Shown here piece by piece: positions 1 to 5,649 of a stretch of 7,318 bases of DNA; positions within the stretch are counted from its first letter, which is position 1; each line of letters starts with the position of its first letter. The position numbers and the translations under genes were made by a program. The notes below the pieces were generated by a model that made no database searches, was not told the DNA's origin, and saw only the letters and a program-made list of their open reading frames with translations. Source of the DNA: HGM04593 sp045646845 (GTDB taxonomy: Bacteria > Bacteroidota > Bacteroidia > Bacteroidales > Bacteroidaceae); the NCBI GenBank assembly GCA_045646845.1, contig JAZRLO010000028.1:1-7318 (forward strand), written 5' to 3'.

Positions 1-42
1 TTTTTAGATCCAATGCCTTTGGCGATGTTGCTAATGCTCGTT

Positions 43-68
43 GTGAAATTAAACAAGTTTTATTTCAC
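43..68. repeat. Imperfect inverted repeat (hairpin)
   Basis: GTGAAATTAAAC at 43-54 pairs with GTTTTATTTCAC at 57-68, giving 11 pairs out of 12 with a single T-T mismatch around a tiny AA centre. A weaker outer pair, ATGTTGC (25-31) with GCAACAT (79-85), encloses it, so 25-85 could form a branched structure. It has no T-run that would make it a classical terminator. Its role is unknown; it could be the end of an upstream transcript or a dispersed intergenic repeat. Confidence 0.5.
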
Positions 69-125
69 TCGCACAATCGCAACATTCACATTCGTTAGTT
101 CGCTACGCTCATCGAGAACCTCTTT

Positions 126-141
126 TTAATGTTTTCATTAA
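126..141. repeat. Small perfect inverted repeat TTAATG-TTTT-CATTAA
   Basis: A perfect 6-bp stem with a 4-nt loop. T-rich sequence precedes it on the plus strand (T5 at 123-127), so in the minus direction the stem is followed by a short U tract. It could be a weak terminator for leftward transcription, but no leftward gene is visible ending here. The stem is entirely A/T except for one pair, so stability is low. Confidence 0.3.
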
Positions 142-186
142 GGTATGGTCAGGATGACAAGTTCGCGAAGAAAAAAGTCGCGGGTC

Positions 187-270
187 AACTGCTATATTAT
201 TACTAAAGAATATATAAACCTGAAATAATGATAATGATACGGATTTAGAAACTGCTATATTATTTCTAAA
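187..270 (+). repeat. Direct repeat of 21 nt, two copies 63 nt apart
   Basis: Copies lie at 187-207 and 250-270 and differ at one base (A versus T at copy position 16). Both contain AACTGCTATATT. A degenerate third start, ACTGCATAG, appears at 304-312, and TAGTTCTA occurs twice (276-283 and 310-317). The TATATTAT inside each copy matches 6 of 8 positions of the Bacteroidota -7 element, but no TTTG lies at the right distance upstream. The repeat sits 76-159 nt upstream of the gene at 346, so a regulatory role is possible but unproven. Confidence 0.5.
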
Positions 271-345
271 AAAAGTAGTTCTAATCAATGATAGAATTCA
301 TTTACTGCATAGTTCTATTATAGTAAACAATTAAAAGAAGAAAAT

Positions 346-852
346 ATGGATACAACTACTGTCACTTTCAGTATCAACGACAATGATGTTTTGGTACATG
401 GTTATCCCGAACTTGAAGGATGCGAGGGCTATTTGAGTGAAGATGGAATGGCTTTGTTCTTTGGAAAAGGCGGCGAATTCCACATTGCCAACACCTTAAC
501 CGGGAATATTCGCAAAATATCCGCGGCAGGTGGCTATCTGATGGTTGATGACTGTGATATTGACTATCACGCTATAGCCATTGAGTGCCCAAACGGCATT
601 CAGTATGCCGAAAGGAAATATGCAAATTATGCAAGAGTGAACACATGGGATAGGTTTAAAGGTGGGCTATGTGCTATATCCTGGATGCTTTACCCCGATG
701 GAATGTACTTTGCCGACAGTGACGGATACGGAATGAAGGATAATGACGAAGAGAATGTATATGCCATAATCAATACTGACCTTGAAATTGTGGAACCCTT
801 CCGTCCTATAAAAGATATCACTGCATATTTGAAAGAAAAGAGAAAAAAATAG
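346..852 (+). CDS. Hypothetical acidic protein, 168 aa
   Basis: I do not recognise this protein. It starts at ATG after an A-rich tract (AAAAGAAGAAAAT), as is common in Bacteroidota. It has no signal peptide or membrane segment, so it is probably cytoplasmic. It is rich in Asp, Glu, Gly and aromatic residues, with short alternating hydrophobic stretches suggesting mostly beta structure. The segment around residues 31-58 (EDG...FFG...IANTLTGNI) resembles one or two beta-propeller-like hairpins. The tail is strongly basic (KEKRKK, 163-168), unlike the rest. The gene stands alone: 345 non-coding bases precede it and 107 nt separate it from the GNAT gene. It is visibly more A+T-rich than the downstream genes, which may mean later acquisition. 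An immunity-type or small beta-domain protein is possible, but nothing in the sequence settles it. Confidence 0.75.
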   Translation: MDTTTVTFSINDNDVLVHGYPELEGCEGYLSEDGMALFFGKGGEFHIANTLTGNIRKISAAGGYLMVDDCDIDYHAIAIECPNGIQYAERKYANYARVNTWDRFKGGLCAISWMLYPDGMYFADSDGYGMKDNDEENVYAIINTDLEIVEPFRPIKDITAYLKEKRKK

Positions 853-887
853 ACTTAAGTAACAGAAAACTTTTTAGGTTTATCCTA

Positions 888-916
888 TTTGAAGTGTCAT
901 ATCATTCTGTATTTTG
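888..916 (+). promoter_or_regulatory. Possible promoter of the GNAT-alkD unit
   Basis: TTTG at 888-891 is followed after 18 nt by TATTTTG at 910-916. This resembles TTTG / TAnnTTTG, but the -7 part is one base short (strict alignment gives 6 of 8). It would put the transcript start about 35-40 nt before the ATG at 960. No better element is visible in 853-959. Confidence 0.3.
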
Positions 917-959
917 TGCTCCACTAACGAGAGTCTATAATTAACCTCACAATTACCCA

Positions 960-1523
960 ATGGAAACAGAAAATATTAAGATACGCGAGGCGGTGTCGGC
1001 TGATGCTACACTGGTGGGCAGGGTGGTGCTTATGGCGCTGCATTATGACGATACGCATCCTCTGGCTCCGATTTTTGCTGAATTGGCGGCACGCGAGGTG
1101 TCGCAGTACAGTTACTGCAATGCCCTTGTTGCCGAGGTTGACGGCTCTGTTGTCGGAGCCATAATCGGCTACGATGGCGCTCGGTTGGAAGAACTTCGCA
1201 AGCCGCTTTTTGAACTGATGCGTGAGAAATTCGGCAATGTACCCACTGTTGAGGATGAGACATCGGCAGGTGAGTTCTATATCGATTCGCTTGCAGTGCT
1301 GCCGCAGTGGCGAGGCCATGGAGTGGGGCGTGCGTTGCTCTCTGCTGCGCGCGACAGGGCTTTTGCAGCAGGGCACGATAGAGTGGGACTGATAGTGGAT
1401 TTTGAGAATCCACGCGCCGAAGCTCTCTATCGTTCGCTGGGTTTTGAACGTGTGAATCCCACGATATTCTTGGGACATGATATGTGGCATATGCAGGTTA
1501 AAGTGAGCCCCTTAAAGCAATAA
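960..1523 (+). CDS. GNAT-family N-acetyltransferase
   Basis: A 187-aa single-domain GNAT enzyme, expected to move an acetyl group from acetyl-CoA to an amine on an unidentified small molecule or protein in the cytoplasm. The acetyl-CoA pyrophosphate loop is clear: FYIDSLAVLPQWRGHGVG, residues 106-123, with the R-x-x-G-x-G pattern at R118, G121 and G123. Helix alpha-3 follows (ALLSAARDRA), then the family's last conserved block NPRAEALYRSLGF at 150-162, where the Asn and Tyr are typical. The N-terminal strand and helix (IKIREAVSADA) fit the fold. The length is normal for the family. The stop codon is followed 2 nt later by the alkD-like ATG, so the two are almost certainly co-transcribed and possibly translationally coupled. 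The substrate cannot be read from the sequence. Confidence 0.9.
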   Translation: METENIKIREAVSADATLVGRVVLMALHYDDTHPLAPIFAELAAREVSQYSYCNALVAEVDGSVVGAIIGYDGARLEELRKPLFELMREKFGNVPTVEDETSAGEFYIDSLAVLPQWRGHGVGRALLSAARDRAFAAGHDRVGLIVDFENPRAEALYRSLGFERVNPTIFLGHDMWHMQVKVSPLKQ

Positions 1524-1525
1524 TT

Positions 1526-2338
1526 ATGATAGAACATCTTTTAAAACCGCATGTGTGCGGACGTTTCCTCTCCGATGCGCGTTACCGCGAAGGGCATTTG
1601 CGTGTTGTGAATGCTTTGCCACAGCGCAGGGTCATGGGGCTACACACCCCCGAAATGAAACGGCTCGCAAAGGAACTGCACAGGTGTGGCTGTGATGCTG
1701 TAATGCCGGGCGGAACCATACAACGTTGTACTTGCGGAGCCGATGTTATCCGTTGTTTCGAGAATACCGCTCCCGGGTCGCTCTGTTATGAAGAGACGAT
1801 GGTATGGGGCTTTCTTATAAACTTGGAAAAGTGCTCCCTTGAAGATAGATTCAGGATGCTTGAACACTTTGTCCCTGTTCTTGATAATTGGGCGGTCTGC
1901 GATGCTTTCTGTGCGAATGCAAAATGGATGGCACGGACCGACAAGGAGTTTCTTTGGGCTTTTCTTGAGAGGTGGTTCGCTTCGGAACGTGAATTCGAGG
2001 TACGTTTTGCCATTGTGGCTTCTATGTGTTCTCTTTTGTGCGAAGGATGGACAGAAAGGGTTTTTGCCCGTCTTGACAGGCTTGACTTCGGGGCTGTAAA
2101 GTCGGAATACAGGAGTGTGAAAGGCAAACCGGCCTGTGTGCAGGAGGGTTGCGTGCAGGGGGCTGAACCCTATTATGTCCGTATGGGCGCTGCTTGGCTA
2201 CTTGCTACGGCACTTGCGAAATTTCCCGAGCAGACACGTGCTTTTGTAAATTCATCTTCGTTGCCGGCCGATGTGGTGAAACTCTATGTGCGCAAGGCAC
2301 GCGAGTCGTTCCGTACCCGTAAACTGGATGCGTTATGA
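1526..2338 (+). CDS. DNA alkylation repair protein, AlkD-like HEAT-repeat glycosylase
   Basis: A 270-aa protein of the AlkD/AlkC-like superfamily, helical-repeat DNA glycosylases that remove N3- and N7-alkylated purines without flipping the base. Signature positions can be matched to Bacillus cereus AlkD: LDNWAVCDAF (119-128) supplies the Trp and catalytic Asp (W122, D126, by analogy W109/D113). VRFAIVASM (159-167) supplies an Arg (R160, by analogy R148). YYVRMGAAWLLATAL (216-230) matches the conserved segment containing the last Trp (W224). The N-terminal GLHTPEMKRLAKEL (38-51) is the usual first-repeat motif. Odd points: a Cys-rich segment at 54-77 with C-x-C (54, 56), C-x-C (68, 70) and C77, apparently inserted between the first and second helical repeats, and about 14 Cys overall. 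It forms a two-gene unit with the GNAT gene. Family assignment is firm; activity on alkylated DNA is inferred. Confidence 0.85.
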   Translation: MIEHLLKPHVCGRFLSDARYREGHLRVVNALPQRRVMGLHTPEMKRLAKELHRCGCDAVMPGGTIQRCTCGADVIRCFENTAPGSLCYEETMVWGFLINLEKCSLEDRFRMLEHFVPVLDNWAVCDAFCANAKWMARTDKEFLWAFLERWFASEREFEVRFAIVASMCSLLCEGWTERVFARLDRLDFGAVKSEYRSVKGKPACVQEGCVQGAEPYYVRMGAAWLLATALAKFPEQTRAFVNSSSLPADVVKLYVRKARESFRTRKLDAL

Positions 2339-2399
2339 TTGCTTTGGGGCAAACTATTCAACGTTGAATCTACATGTGTTTCCTACTGAGCTAAAGCAA
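2339..2399 (-). other. tRNA-like 61-nt element (not a functional tRNA)
   Basis: Read on the minus strand, the element starts TTGCTTT and ends AAAGCAA, a perfect 7-bp closing stem like an acceptor stem. Right after it comes TAGCTCAGTAGG (the T is the last stem base), which matches the conserved D-arm/A-box of tRNA genes. The rest does not fit: only 47 nt lie between the stem halves, there is no T-arm matching GGTTCRANYCC, no second D-stem half GAGC, and no CCA end. A perfect palindrome ATTCAACGTTGAAT (2356-2369) sits inside instead. It may be a decayed tRNA, a tRNA-like structured RNA or chance. It begins right after the alkD stop codon. Confidence 0.3.
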
Positions 2400-2438
2400 C
2401 GGAAGTATATTCAGAAATAACTCTTTTTATTCAACCAA

Positions 2439-2474
2439 TAAGGGCAACCCGAAAATAAAACCGGGTTGCCCTTA
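2439..2474 (-). terminator. Strong hairpin ending glutamine synthetase transcription
   Basis: A 13-bp perfect stem, TAAGGGCAACCCG (2439-2451) with CGGGTTGCCCTTA (2462-2474), encloses a 10-nt A-rich loop. It lies 15 nt past the stop codon of the minus-strand glutamine synthetase gene, the usual place for an intrinsic terminator. The U tract is poor in both directions, so it may instead protect the 3' end or work with a termination factor. As it lies between convergent genes it could serve alkD too. Confidence 0.65.
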
Positions 2475-2489
2475 AATGATATTGTGACA

Positions 2490-3992
2490 TTATCCGCAGT
2501 GGAAATATTCGTTTACAAGTGCAAGCATCTTATCACGGTCATTTCCTATGTCGGTACGCAGGGTAGAGTCCTTGTACGATTCCAGGCGTTTGATTATACC
2601 GTCTATCATCGCAGGGCTGAAAACGTTGTATTTCTCGAAAACAGCGCGTTGCTCCTTCAGGCAACCGGCCGATGCGGCGCAACTGTCAGGCAGGCTGTTC
2701 AGGCTATTCAGCTTCTCTTCGTTCTCCTTCTGGTGGATATTCACGTTTACATAGGTCCTTTCGGCTATGTCAAGCGAGTTTTCAATTTCAAAGCCGTGGC
2801 GGCATGCTACAGCAAGCCCGGCAATGAGCTGGTAGATATCGGCTGAACCGTCGGGCGAGCGCATCTCTACAGTCTGTTTCTGTGTGGTGTCATAGTCGCT
2901 CAGCGGTTCAAGGGGGTTAGCTATGCGGCACATGTCGCTCTTTGCTGCCCAACCGAGCGGAACGCGTACCAGTACTGAACGGTTACGGTCGCCCCAACAG
3001 ATATTTGTCGGTGCCTCCTGGTGCGGTACGAGGCGGAAGTAAGATGTCGGGTTTGTGTTGCCGAATGCTGTGATTGACGGTGCGAGCTGCATCATTCCTG
3101 CTATGGCACGGCGCGCGGTCGCTGACAGTGCGCCGTTCTCGAGCATCATGTTCTTGCCATCTTTCATTATGCGCATGTGAACGTGGAGACCCGACCCGGC
3201 CTTTCCTGCCGTGATTTTGGGAGCGAACGTGATGTCGTAGCCGTATCTCAATGCAAGGTTCCTTATTATCCACTTGGCAATCATGAGCTGGTCGGCCGCC
3301 TCTTCTGCCGCAACGGGGAGAAACTCTATTTCGTTCTGCTCATATACATTGTCGTCTATGGTGAAGTTGCCTACCTCGGAGTGTCCGTACTTTATCTGTC
3401 CTCCGGCTTGCGCAATGAATGCCATGCACTCGGTGCGGAATTCGTTGAATTTGGCATAGGGGGCCGACTCATGGTAACCCTTCTGGTCGGTGGCCGGGAA
3501 AAGTCCGCAGTCGGGAGCTATTACATAGTATTCAAGTTCTCCCATGGCCTGGAACTCCATTCCTGTTACCTCGTTGAATGCCTTGCATGCCTTGCGGAGT
3601 GTGTTCTCGGGTGAACTCTCGAGCGGTTCTCCATCCTTGTTGAAATAGGAACAGAGCATGGAGAGTGTCGGAATCTCGGCAAAGGGGTCGAGGAATGCAG
3701 TGCGGAAGCGGGGCAGTACATAGAGGTCGCTGCTCCCGGCCTCGATGAACGGGAATAGTGATGAGCCGTCAACGCGCTCGCCGCATGTCAATATGGTGTC
3801 GAGGTATGCCGCGTCGTTTATGACGAAATTCAGTGTTTTCAGTCTTCCGTCTCCGGCTGGGTACATGAAATTGACCATGCGTATCCCGTTCTCCTTGATG
3901 TAGCGTACAATGTCTGCTTTTGTGAATTCGTTGCAGGGCTTTCCCAGGAAAGCAACTACCCTGTTAGGGCACATTTCAAGCTTGTTGTCCAT
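2490..3992 (-). CDS. glnA: Glutamine synthetase, type I-like
   Basis: A 500-aa enzyme that makes glutamine from glutamate, ammonia and ATP in the cytoplasm, the main entry of ammonia into metabolism. Catalytic signatures are all present, with E. coli counterparts: VDGSS at 74-78 (D75, D50), ELE at 152-154 (E129/E131), HSEVG with E206 (E212), E218-x-x-E221 (E220 region), GSGLHVH at 266-272 (H270, H269), E326 (flap E327), NRSVLVRVP with R338 and R343, and EMR at 376-378 (E357/R359). Length fits GSI and is far from the about 730 aa of the Bacteroides GSIII (GlnN). The adenylylation motif NLYDLP is absent, so ATase control is unlikely. The ATG at 3992 is chosen because similarity begins there and the promoter lies at 4022-4051. 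The frame stays open further upstream only as antisense of the neighbouring repeat gene. Confidence 0.93.
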   Translation of the reverse strand: MDNKLEMCPNRVVAFLGKPCNEFTKADIVRYIKENGIRMVNFMYPAGDGRLKTLNFVINDAAYLDTILTCGERVDGSSLFPFIEAGSSDLYVLPRFRTAFLDPFAEIPTLSMLCSYFNKDGEPLESSPENTLRKACKAFNEVTGMEFQAMGELEYYVIAPDCGLFPATDQKGYHESAPYAKFNEFRTECMAFIAQAGGQIKYGHSEVGNFTIDDNVYEQNEIEFLPVAAEEAADQLMIAKWIIRNLALRYGYDITFAPKITAGKAGSGLHVHMRIMKDGKNMMLENGALSATARRAIAGMMQLAPSITAFGNTNPTSYFRLVPHQEAPTNICWGDRNRSVLVRVPLGWAAKSDMCRIANPLEPLSDYDTTQKQTVEMRSPDGSADIYQLIAGLAVACRHGFEIENSLDIAERTYVNVNIHQKENEEKLNSLNSLPDSCAASAGCLKEQRAVFEKYNVFSPAMIDGIIKRLESYKDSTLRTDIGNDRDKMLALVNEYFHCG

Positions 3993-4021
3993 AATGTATA
4001 GGTTTGATTGAACTTGTTGCA

Positions 4022-4051
4022 CAAAGATATTCATTTTAATGAAATAACAAA
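4022..4051 (-). promoter_or_regulatory. Promoter of glutamine synthetase (Bacteroidota type)
   Basis: On the minus strand TTTG (4051-4048) is followed after 18 nt by TATCTTTG (4029-4022), a full match to the Bacteroidota -33/-7 consensus TTTG / TAnnTTTG. The start of transcription would fall near 4015, giving a leader of about 23 nt before the ATG at 3992. This placement also rules out the in-frame upstream ATG at 4034, which lies within the promoter. Confidence 0.75.
4030..4043. promoter_or_regulatory. Perfect dyad inside the glnA promoter, possible operator
   Basis: TTCATT-TT-AATGAA is a perfect 6-bp inverted repeat with a 2-nt centre. It begins directly next to the -7 element and fills most of the spacer to the -33 element on the minus strand. 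A dimeric regulator bound here would block or modulate RNA polymerase. Being about 115 nt upstream of the divergent repeat gene, it could affect that gene as well. No regulator gene is visible in the window. Confidence 0.4.
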
Positions 4052-4133
4052 ACGGAACCGTCTTGAATTTCAGGATTGTTCTTTTTGTGTTGTTTCCGCT
4101 ACAAGAAGGGCTTTTATTGTCGGGAAAACTTGC

Positions 4134-4141
4134 TATATTCG
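4134..4141 (+). promoter_or_regulatory. Possible -7 element of the repeat-protein gene
   Basis: TATATTCG matches TAnnTTTG at 7 of 8 positions and would start transcription only about 10 nt before the ATG at 4158. No TTTG lies at the expected distance upstream (only T-rich CTTTTATTG, 4111-4119), so the call is weak. Confidence 0.3.
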
Positions 4142-4157
4142 CGGTAAATTGCAAACC

Positions 4158-4619
4158 ATGAAAAGATTTCTTACGTTTTTGCTTATAGCCTTTACATTCT
4201 CTGTTGCCGTTGCGCAGTCCAGAATATACAGGGGAAACAGCACTTACGGCAGCGACATTCTTTATAGTTGTGACGGCAGGTATATGTATAAAGGGAACAG
4301 CGGCTATAGCAGCGATATACTGTTTACTTTTGACGGGAAGTATCTCTATGATGGCAAGAGTACATACAGCAGTGATGTACTCCTTACTTTTGACGGCAGG
4401 TATATCTATGCCGGCAGAAGCAACTATAACAGTGATGTACTTTTTACATTCGATGGAAAGTATCTCTACAAAGGCCGCAGCACTTACAGCAGTGATATTC
4501 TTCTGACTTTCGACGGCAAGCACGTCTATAAAGGGCGCAGCACTTACAGCAGTGACATCTTGTTTACCTTGAAAGGGATTGTGCCTTTGTTGTTTATAGT
4601 CTGTGCCATATTCGGCTGA
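4158..4619 (+). CDS. Secreted protein with six 20-residue beta repeats
   Basis: A 153-aa exported protein. Residues 1-20 are a clear signal peptide (Lys-Arg, hydrophobic FLTFLLIAFTFSVAVA, then Q), which is why I start at 4158 and not at the upstream in-frame ATG at 4008. Residues 23-140 are six tandem repeats of exactly 20 residues with consensus [IL]Y.G.STYSSDIL.TFDGKY; each has invariant Tyr, Gly, Ser-Asp and nearly invariant Asp-Gly. The last repeat is cut short and runs into a hydrophobic tail, GIVPLLFIVCAIFG (140-153). From memory, the repeat resembles proteins called '4-fold beta flower' in databases, whose function I do not know. Each repeat probably forms a beta hairpin of a toroid or solenoid. 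The tail could close the fold or bury in a membrane. It is divergent from glutamine synthetase and convergent with the porin gene. Confidence 0.8.
   Translation: MKRFLTFLLIAFTFSVAVAQSRIYRGNSTYGSDILYSCDGRYMYKGNSGYSSDILFTFDGKYLYDGKSTYSSDVLLTFDGRYIYAGRSNYNSDVLFTFDGKYLYKGRSTYSSDILLTFDGKHVYKGRSTYSSDILFTLKGIVPLLFIVCAIFG
4224..4577 (+). repeat. Coding tandem repeat, exact 60-bp period, six copies
   Basis: Five full 60-bp units and a shortened sixth run without a single-base indel. Key words recur at the same phase every 60 nt, for example CAGCAGTGA and GACGG(C/G)A(A/G). Units differ largely at third codon positions, while the amino acids Y-G-S-SD-DG stay fixed, suggesting old duplication kept by selection. 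Units 5 and 6 share the longest identical stretch (GCGCAGCACTTACAGCAGTGA except one base), suggesting the most recent duplication or gene conversion. Confidence 0.85.
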
Positions 4620-4671
4620 TATTCCGCGGCGCTAAAATGTGCCTTACGCAGTGAGACTGCTGGCCATGTGT

Positions 4672-5649
4672 TCAGAGACCGAAGCAGCAACTGAGGTAGG
4701 CGTAATATCTGTTGCTTTCTCCATCGGCAGAGGGCATAGTTATGCGGAAGTTGGGTGCAATCTTTACATACTTTCCAAGCTTGAACTGTGCGCCGGCAAG
4801 TATTGTCACTTCGTCGTTCTCCTTGTTCCAGTCATCGCTTGACATGAGACCGTCAGTTCGGGCATATATATCGAGCCAACTATTGAGTGTGCCGGTTGCA
4901 TACATTGAGAAACCGTAGAGGTTCTGTCCCTCTACACGGCGGTTGTTGCGCATTATGTTATACTCTACAGCAAATGAAAAATACTTGTGCTTGTAGCCGG
5001 CAAACATCGCATAGTTTACAATATCCTTTTCTCCTTTTACACCTTCATTGAGTCCTGCATAAAGGCGGAATGACATTCCCTTGAACGGCTTTATGGTAGT
5101 GCCGAGGCCATAGAGCAGTCTGTCGTCAACCTGGACAACTTTGTAGCCCTCGCCGTTGGCAATTACAACGTCGGCCTCAATCCATGGGGCGAAACTGTAT
5201 GATGCCGAGATACCCAGGTCGGCGCTGCTGCCGAACTTGTATTGGTCCTGAAATGATTTGTAGATGTAACGATAGCCCCAGAAATTCTCCTGATAGTTGA
5301 ACTGTGTCATTCCAATCATACCGCCCTGCAGGGTGAAGTTCCCGATATTCCACTTGACGAGTGCGTTCTTTATGTAGGCTATGTGGTGGTAGTCATCAAC
5401 ATCGCGCGATTGTCCGATGTCCAATACACCCTTCACGCTTACACCTTTGCCAAAGTTGTATTCATAACCCAAATAACTGCGGTCAAGCTCAAAACCGCGG
5501 TCGTCATTCACCACGCCGAACCCGCTGTGGAAATTTGTGTATATCTGTACTATGGCCTTGCCCTTTGGCTCAATTCCCACCTCCTGTGCATGAGCGCAGA
5601 TGCTTGATAAAAGCAGCAATGCAGCTGCTATTGTTCCAATTGTTTTCAT
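4672..5649 (-). CDS. Outer-membrane porin-like beta-barrel protein
   Basis: A 325-aa exported protein. Residues 1-22 form a classical signal peptide (MKTIG, hydrophobic core AAALLLL, ending AHAQ). The mature part shows the alternating polar/aromatic strands of an outer-membrane barrel: repeated stretches such as SYLGYEYNFG (58-67), DLGISASYSF (144-153), FRLYAGLNEG (194-203) and FSFAVEYNIM (224-233), separated by Asp/Asn/Gly-rich turns. The chain ends CCFGL, with an aromatic third from last rather than a final Phe. The block GMIGMTQFNYQENFWGYRYIYKSF (110-133) resembles, from memory, Bacteroidales porins related to the phosphate-selective O/P type, but substrate specificity cannot be read. No terminator is seen in the 52 nt between its stop and that of the convergent repeat gene. 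It is a single gene. Confidence 0.75.
   Translation of the reverse strand: MKTIGTIAAALLLLSSICAHAQEVGIEPKGKAIVQIYTNFHSGFGVVNDDRGFELDRSYLGYEYNFGKGVSVKGVLDIGQSRDVDDYHHIAYIKNALVKWNIGNFTLQGGMIGMTQFNYQENFWGYRYIYKSFQDQYKFGSSADLGISASYSFAPWIEADVVIANGEGYKVVQVDDRLLYGLGTTIKPFKGMSFRLYAGLNEGVKGEKDIVNYAMFAGYKHKYFSFAVEYNIMRNNRRVEGQNLYGFSMYATGTLNSWLDIYARTDGLMSSDDWNKENDEVTILAGAQFKLGKYVKIAPNFRITMPSADGESNRYYAYLSCCFGL

Larger units (their letters stand above)
1..345. other. Non-coding region with hairpins and a direct repeat
   Basis: No convincing gene is seen here. The stretch is A+T-rich, broken by stops in all frames, and holds several inverted repeats and a 21-nt direct repeat, listed separately. A short palindrome TTCGCGAA lies at 162-169. 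The plus frame from position 1 stays open to a TAA at 127-129, but it crosses the hairpins and has no protein-like composition, so I do not call it a gene tail. Promoter signals for the gene at 346 must lie here, but no clean TAnnTTTG element is visible. Confidence 0.6.

Noticed and set aside
1..129. Open plus-strand frame at the window start, possibly the tail of an upstream gene.
   Set aside because: It crosses hairpin-forming sequence and its translation shows no family signature; I cannot support it from 42 codons.
924..1490. Long minus-strand frame opposite the GNAT gene.
   Set aside because: It is a shadow of the GNAT reading frame, with no recognisable motifs and a composition typical of antisense frames.
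2339..2399. A genuine tRNA gene.
   Set aside because: Only 61 nt long, no T-arm, no complete D-stem, no CCA and no anticodon arm that pairs; kept only as a tRNA-like element.
4008..4157. Earlier ATG for the secreted repeat protein.
   Set aside because: The ATG at 4158 starts a textbook signal peptide; the earlier start would bury it and would overlap the glutamine synthetase promoter.
3993..4523. Upstream extension of the glutamine synthetase frame, giving a 677-residue reading frame.
   Set aside because: The extra part is the antisense of the 60-bp repeats, shows a matching artificial repeat, and precedes the promoter at 4022-4051. Family similarity begins at the ATG at 3992.
4620..4671. 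Terminator between the convergent repeat-protein and porin genes.
   Set aside because: Only a weak pairing (GGCGC with GTGCC) and no T-run on either strand.
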